In this document: one piece after another, positions 58,576-64,000 of the stretch
Position numbering within the stretch: the first letter of the stretch is position 1
How the letters are laid out: every line of letters starts with the position of its first letter
Source of the DNA: Tetracentron sinense
Lineage: Eukaryota; Streptophyta; Magnoliopsida; Trochodendrales; Trochodendraceae
DNA length: 64,000 bases
Direction: 5' to 3'
NCBI GenBank assembly: GCA_015143295.1
Contig: CM026566.1
Location: forward strand, 10,155,072 to 10,219,071
The notes under the pieces: model-generated
Seen by the model: the letters and a program-made list of their open reading frames with translations, nothing else
Database searches by the model: none
Told to the model about the DNA's origin: nothing
Translations under genes and position numbers: made by a program

Positions 58576-60412
58576 GAAGTGGTATCAGAGCTTAGGCTTT
58601 AGGTCTCTAGGGTCGTTTAGGGAATGATTCCACGAGTAAGCCAAGGCATTATATTCATCTTAGGAGTCGTATTCAAAGTGTAGACAAATCACTTAGTCTT
58701 TGTCGAGAACAAGTTGATTTCAACCGAGTTAGAGTACATTTACGCTAGAAAACCCAAAATTTTATATACTAATACGATTATGTGTTGAATTGTTATGTGG
58801 TATTATATGATATATATGATTGGCATATTATATGTTATATGCTAAGTGAAAACCAATGCTTGATGAACGGGTTTCCCAATTAGATCCATGAGTGATGTGA
58901 TATTCAGGCTAGAGGCTAGCCTAGGTGTTAGTTAACAAGGGGGGATAGGTCCCTTATCATACATTATGTTATTAGATTTAGGTAGGGATTTGCTTCCAAG
59001 TGAGACTATAGGAGATTCTTGTGTCTTGCAAGATTAGTAGATTTAGAGTCATTACGGAACAAGGGACATAGGTTTCGATGTATATGCTGTTATGTGCATC
59101 CGGTGAAATTTCATCTGTTAAAGTGCGCTTAATACGTATTGCAACACAAATAAGCATAAGTCGCACATCACGGTATGATGATAAGTCCACGCAAGTTCAT
59201 GTAACCCCACGACTAGTAGGAACATATATGGACATCAATAAATTTCAACCAACTTAGGGATGTTGATGCACGCTTCTAGATACAGATGCGCATTTTATGC
59301 CGCACATTCTAGAACCAATGCCTAGTCCAAAATGATAAATAAAATTATAAACTCCAAGGACCACATGCATTTCATACATGGCATGCACACTCATACATAA
59401 CATAAGCATCATGCATGGCATAAGCATCGTTCATGACACGCACTTCATACACATCATAAGCATCCCGCATCTCATGAGCATCACTCATATCATTCACTTC
59501 ATAGATTTCATAATCATCATACACATGCTACATGCATCATGCAGATCTTAGAAGCATCATACATGTCCCCAAGATTGAGAGGAAGTTGCGTAAATAACTC
59601 AATTGGATAAACTACTCATTAATTTAATACTTGAAAACAAGCAGAAGAACTTAGCTTCACTAGGAAAAACAATTGTATAATTATACTATTATGTGTATAC
59701 TTGGATAGATACGATACGCTTACATAAGCAATATATGCTCATTGAATAGTTAGGAGCTTGATTCAAGTTATACTTAGGAATTGTTATTGCTCCTAAATGT
59801 AGACTAACAAATTATTGTTAGTCGAAAGCCGGTTGAAATCTCAACCGAACTTAGGGTTTCATGCTAGAAAAACCTACATTGTATGTTAAGGCTAATTCAT
59901 GTGTATATTATACCCTATTTCAATGAAGTGTGAGGTGTTGCTTGTATATAACATACTATCTATGTAATACATATGATTTATATACTGGCTTGATGATGGT
60001 TAGTCAAGGGTGCCTTGCTAATAAGCGAGTGCTTAGTTAGGTGTTGGTCGGCACCGGATTGATAATCCTTTGTCATGTCTTAGGTTCTAAGCTTGTGGGC
60101 TCAGTTGAACAAGGCGCGCCCAATGCAAGGTGTTGATCTATAAATGGACAAAAGTATGTGATATATGTTTATAGATGTGTATGAGCATGCTACATATATT
60201 CTATGTGTAATATTATGCATTGTTGATTTAGTTGTGAGTAACGTGTGCCTAGCCTAGGGATTGGTCAACATGGGATTCAAGTGTCCGGTGGACGTGTTTA
60301 GCGCTACTAGGTACGAAGGATCGTAAAGACTAAATGAAGTGGGGGAAAGTATCCTAGCACGTTCGCGTTGCGTCCTAATTTCGGGGACGAAATTCCTATA
60401 AGGGGGGGAGGA
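58576..60412 (+). other. Internal region of element C, non-coding
   Basis: Contains the primer site TGGTATCAGAGC (58580-58591), a leader with CTTAGGCTTTAGGTCTCTAG, an AGATACAGATGCGCAT block (59279-59294), CATAAGCATCATGCA-type repeats (59350-59560) and the polypurine tract (60400-60412) preceded by GGGGACGAAATTCC, which resembles chromovirus 3' ends. No gag or pol. Confidence 0.8.
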
Positions 60413-63400
60413 TGTAGAACCCCGGAAATTCAAGTTCACTATACTATGAATAGTGCCAATGAAAGGTGCCCTTGTATGGTATGTGTGAAGGCCTAAGGCC
60501 TCCCATTGTGTTCTTGATATTATGATTAGTCAATCGAGGGTTTTAGGTACATGGTTTGAGTCGTAAAAAGAGAGTGTAAAGATACTCTAAGTAGGTGAAA
60601 TCAAGGGTACAAATACCCTAAGTGTTTCAATGGGTTGTTGGTGAATAGTGCTAGTGCATGAGGCATAGAGAGGCCGGAGCCTCTCATGCATGTCGGTGTG
60701 AATTTAAATAATCATTGAGGTGGGTTAAAGACTTATGGAGAATGATTTATGAGGTGTGAGTAGGGTGTTGGACACAAGGGAAAAAGAGTGTGAAAACACT
60801 CGAGGTATTCTAGGTGTCGAAAAGGTATGTTTCGGCATTTACCTCAACTTTAAAGAGCTCTAGTTTAGTCATCGTTGCTTAGAATTGAGTGATTACTGAA
60901 TTTTTGGAAAGGTATTAGAACCCTCTTCAAGGTTCATGTTGATCACTTTCCCTGATTTTGAGTCGGGGTTGAGTCAAAAGTGTGATTTCCAAAATCGGGT
61001 CGGCTGCAAATTTGGGCTGTCGCAACCCATTGCAGACCAGTCCGCTTTAGGGGAATTTTGGTCTATGAATAAAGAAGAATTAAAATTTCTTCAAAACATG
61101 AAAATTGTTCCCCTTTAAAAGAAGAATCCAACGCAAGTTGAATCATCAAAATCTGAGAACCGAGTCAAAAGTTATGGGCAAAATACTGAAGTGCGTTTTG
61201 TAGCACCAGTCAATACCGAGAGCTCGGTCCACTACCGAGAGATCGGTCAAAAGCACCGATCGATCGGTTCACTACCGGTAGATCGGTCATCTATCGGTCC
61301 TACGTGATTTTCAGAAATTTTTTTAGGGGTTTTTGGTCTTTTGGCCACTCCACCCTTATTTTTAAGGGTTGGCTCGAGCCAAGGGTGTTCATAAACACCC
61401 TTAGCAATATTTTGAGAGAGAGTAAGAGGGGAGAAAATGGGTTTTCTCCTAGGGCATCAAGTGGAGAAAGATAAAGGGTTTGGAAACCCTAGAGCATCCC
61501 AAAAGCTTGGATCTCTCAATTTACGGCTCAAGCACGTGAGGAGCACATTCTCCAAGCTCGGCAGCGTCTTCCACGGTATTTTTCAAGGGTTTTCTTCTCT
61601 TTTTCAAGGTTAGTACACCCTACTAACTTCTTTAGCAATAACCTAGATTCCTTTCTTGAAAATGATGATTTTTGGATCTTGTGTTCTTTCCTTTCCTTGA
61701 AAGGCATTATTTTCCCTAATTATAAACAAGATAATTAATTGGTGAATGGGATGTGGATTGTTGGACATGGAGGCGATTGGATGACGTATTGTGTGATGTG
61801 TGTGATGGAAAATGGTGGATGGGCATTGTACGAATAATGAACGCACGCCTTGTGTATGATGAAACATATGAACATTTAAGAACTTGAAATAATGTGGTTT
61901 GAATGTGTTACTCATTAGGTGTTTGACAAAATGCATGAATGAGAATGCCAAGAATAAAATGAAGGAATTGGGAAATATGACTTGTGTAGTTTTCCTTAAA
62001 AGGGTGATTTTAAAACAAATGCTCTATATGTGTTCATTGAATTCCCCATGCCTATGCAATTACAAGAAATGCCATATTATGCTTTATTGTTTCATGTTAA
62101 CATGATTATGAAAAAGATAATTGAAATGTAATATGTGTCCCTTGATTCATCTATGATAGTACGATCGTCACGCATGTATGAACCAAACTTTTTGAATATA
62201 AGCATATGAAATAACAAGAAATAAGCATATGACAAGGAGGTTGGTAGCCCAGAGATGTGCGGGTGCTAGCCTCTGGCTCACAAGTTAAATTAACATGAAT
62301 ATCAAGGGTAGGGCATATCCCTAGGATATGTCATACCTGGCTCACAAGAAAACACGATAATCAAGGAAATGAAGATGCTAATGTGTTCCGTTCCATCATA
62401 GTCCGGGCATTAGTAAGCAAGTTGCTAATGTGTTCCGTTCCATTATAGTCCGGGCATTAGCAAAGTAAAACAGGAAAGATACTAATGTGTTCCGTTCAAT
62501 TATAGTCCGGGCATTAGTAAACAAGGATAACTAGTGTGTTCCGTTCCACCATAGTTCGGGCACTAGTCAAGTCAAGCATGAGGCTAATGTGTTCCGTTCC
62601 ATTATAGTCCGGGCATTAGTCAAACAAGATACTAATGTGTTCCGTTCAATCATAGTCCGGGCATTAGTAAGCAAGTTGCTAATGTGTTCCGTTCCATTAT
62701 AGTCCGGGCATTAGCAAAGTAAAACAGGAAAGATACTAATGTGTTCCGTTCAATTATAGTCCGGGCATTAGTAAACAAGGATAACTAGTGTGTTCCGTTC
62801 AACCATAGTCCGGGCACTAGTCAAGTCAAGATAAGGATACTAATGTGTTCCGTTCAATCATAGTCCGGGCATTAGTAGGCATGGTGCTAATGTGTTCGGT
62901 TCCATTATAGTCCGGGCATTAGCAAAGGAAAGCAAGAGCTAGTATGACCGTCCAAGTCATAGTTCGGGTACTAGTTAAACATGACACGCAAGAATAACAA
63001 GAACCTAGTATGTCCGTCCATTTCATAGTTCGGGTACTAGCTAAACAAGAATGAAACAAAGCATGTGTGATTCCCACGATACAAGAATAAGACGAGAATA
63101 AGTTGTAAATACGGCAAACGAGTTTCGGAAAATCACAAGAAATATTATCAAGAACAAGTCATGACTTTTGAATACAAGTTTACAATGCATGAGTTAAAAT
63201 ATGTTGTTCATGATTTACTTTACATTATTATTTCTTTTAGCTTCCGCACTCTGATTATGTACCTTTGATGAACTGTATCATGTATGACATATTAATGTTA
63301 TTACTATTGTTAGCTAGTAGCTTGTACTCGCTGAGTATTCCATGCTCAGCCGTACTTTTTATGTCGGCAGGTACAGTATGCGATTTGTGGACTCTTGTCC

Positions 63401-63754
63401 CTTGGATCGAGGTAGCTCGGTGTGAGCAGGAGATCCTTCGGATGGTTACCTAGATATTAGGAGGCTTGGCATATGGTCAATGGTTGGGATGAGTTAGCGA
63501 GAGAGACATGTATTTGGGTTCTTGTGTTTGGGGATGTTGTCTCACTTGAGTTGGGACTCAAGTGGAGGAGTTCATGTTTATGTTGTAAATCCTATTTAAT
63601 TATTGTAATCAAATGCACTTGGAATATAGTTAAGTATTTAAAGAAATTTCTAGTTCTCTATTTTGCATGCCTTGTATACTCTTGCAGGTTGATTTAAGGT
63701 TAGGTCACGTCGCCAAAGTATCCTAACTCCTAGGGGGTATTTTGGGGCGTTACA
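60413..63754 (+). repeat. 3' LTR of element C
   Basis: Opens TGTAGAACCCCGG, closes GGGGCGTTACA. Same modules as the 5' LTR with one fewer hairpin unit. Confidence 0.95.
62377..63040 (+). repeat. Array of 13 covarying hairpin units, element C 3' LTR
   Basis: Same units as 57136-57861. The first two units of the 5' copy are represented here by one hybrid unit, consistent with a 61-62-bp deletion by recombination between neighbours. Confidence 0.9.
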
Positions 63755-63760
63755 AAAAGT

Positions 63761-64000
63761 GTATCCAAGGTGAAGTGCTATAATTGTGGGCAGCTGGGTC
63801 ATTTCGCTCATGATTGCACTGAGCCAAAAAAGGTAACCCCTTCACTCAAATCCTTTAACACTTATGTATGCTCTCATGTATTTGTTGCTGAATCTATGTC
63901 TAATTGGATTATAGATACGGGAGCAACAAGACATGTAGCTCGAGAGCGAGCGGGGTTTGTGGATTATAGGAGAGTTCTGGCTAAGACACATGTTGTGTAC
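63761..64000 (+). pseudogene. Copia gag zinc knuckle and protease start (fossil, runs off window)
   Basis: The frame carries the CCHC knuckle CYNCGQLGHFAHDC (nucleic-acid binding end of gag) and, about 36 residues on, WIIDTGATRHVA, the aspartic protease active-site motif. It is part of the outer copia fossil to the right of element C. It continues past the window edge. Confidence 0.85.

Larger units (their letters stand above)
55173..63754 (+). mobile_element. Non-coding gypsy-type element C (LARD-like), young
   Basis: LTRs 55173-58575 (3403 bp) and 60413-63754 (3342 bp) flank only 1837 bp of internal sequence without any gene. A perfect 5-bp duplicate aaaag (55168-55172 and 63755-63759) marks insertion into the copia gag. 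A primer site and the tract AAGGGGGGGAGGA are present. LTRs differ by only about 1-2% by eye, plus one 61-62-bp array difference, so it is the youngest complete insertion in the window. Structure looks whole for a non-coding element. Confidence 0.95.
41324..64000 (+). mobile_element. Outer Ty1/copia fossil hosting elements D and C, runs off the window
   Basis: Visible parts: 5' LTR 41324-41837, primer site, leader 41838-42353 and 53575-54423, gag 54424-55172, and gag end plus protease start 63755-64000. Its leader is interrupted by element D and its gag by element C. RT, integrase and the 3' LTR would lie to the right of the window. As host of both insertions it is the oldest layer here. It is broken. 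Confidence 0.85.

Overview
This window is transposable-element-rich nuclear DNA from a flowering plant, probably a eudicot. The evidence is nested LTR retrotransposons with initiator-tRNA-Met primer sites, MULE- and CACTA-type DNA transposon remains, a tRNA-headed SINE, and one recognisable plant gene, a RIC4-like ROP effector with a CRIB motif. I cannot name the species. No bacterial, organellar or rRNA/tRNA genes were seen.

Layout. (1) 1-24425 is a nest on the minus strand of a Ty3/gypsy chromovirus fossil. Its left LTR (11744-14966, a chimera of families I call A and B) is split by a 2.2-kb-LTR non-coding element with copia-type ends (family G, 1-11743), which itself carries a solo LTR of family B (9039-11476). 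Its pol (14967-16805) and gag/leader (21683-22707) flank a 5'-truncated Ty1/copia fossil in the opposite orientation (16806-21682). Its right LTR is family A (22708-24425). (2) 24426-28455 holds two inverted LTR pieces of family H, a solo LTR of family E (25068-27314) and a CACTA terminus. (3) 28456-35165 is the gene-bearing interval: small MITEs, a multi-LTR TRIM (29904-31837), a SINE, and the RIC4-like gene (33051-34328) with a MITE in its second intron. (4) 35182-38831 is a foldback element split by a solo LTR of family F (36484-38811). (5) 38832-41323 is gene-free and carries microsatellites. (6) From 41324 to beyond the right edge lies an old Ty1/copia element. Its leader is split by non-coding gypsy-type element D (42354-53574, itself carrying a family G solo LTR) and its gag by non-coding gypsy-type element C (55173-63754).

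The most interesting signal is that LTR families A-F, though hard to align overall, share a modular design. They carry clusters of the palindrome CGATCG(A) near the promoter, several with a second shared upstream block. The long transcribed part then has arrays of short inverted-repeat units whose arms covary. A conserved stem-loop follows, and then a short acidic reading frame of about 30-51 codons with the motif PFDICxPxPWVEEEY and often a D-L-D-x-W-P tail. I do not recognise this microprotein or the arrays from any family I know. Elements D and C look non-coding, and their leaders resemble that of the coding A/B chromovirus, which suggests (inference) mobilisation by a related coding element.

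All retrovirus-like elements here are broken or non-coding fossils. Ages are judged by eye from LTR similarity: C is youngest (roughly 1-2% LTR difference), D is older (roughly 5%), and the outer copia is older than both because it hosts them.
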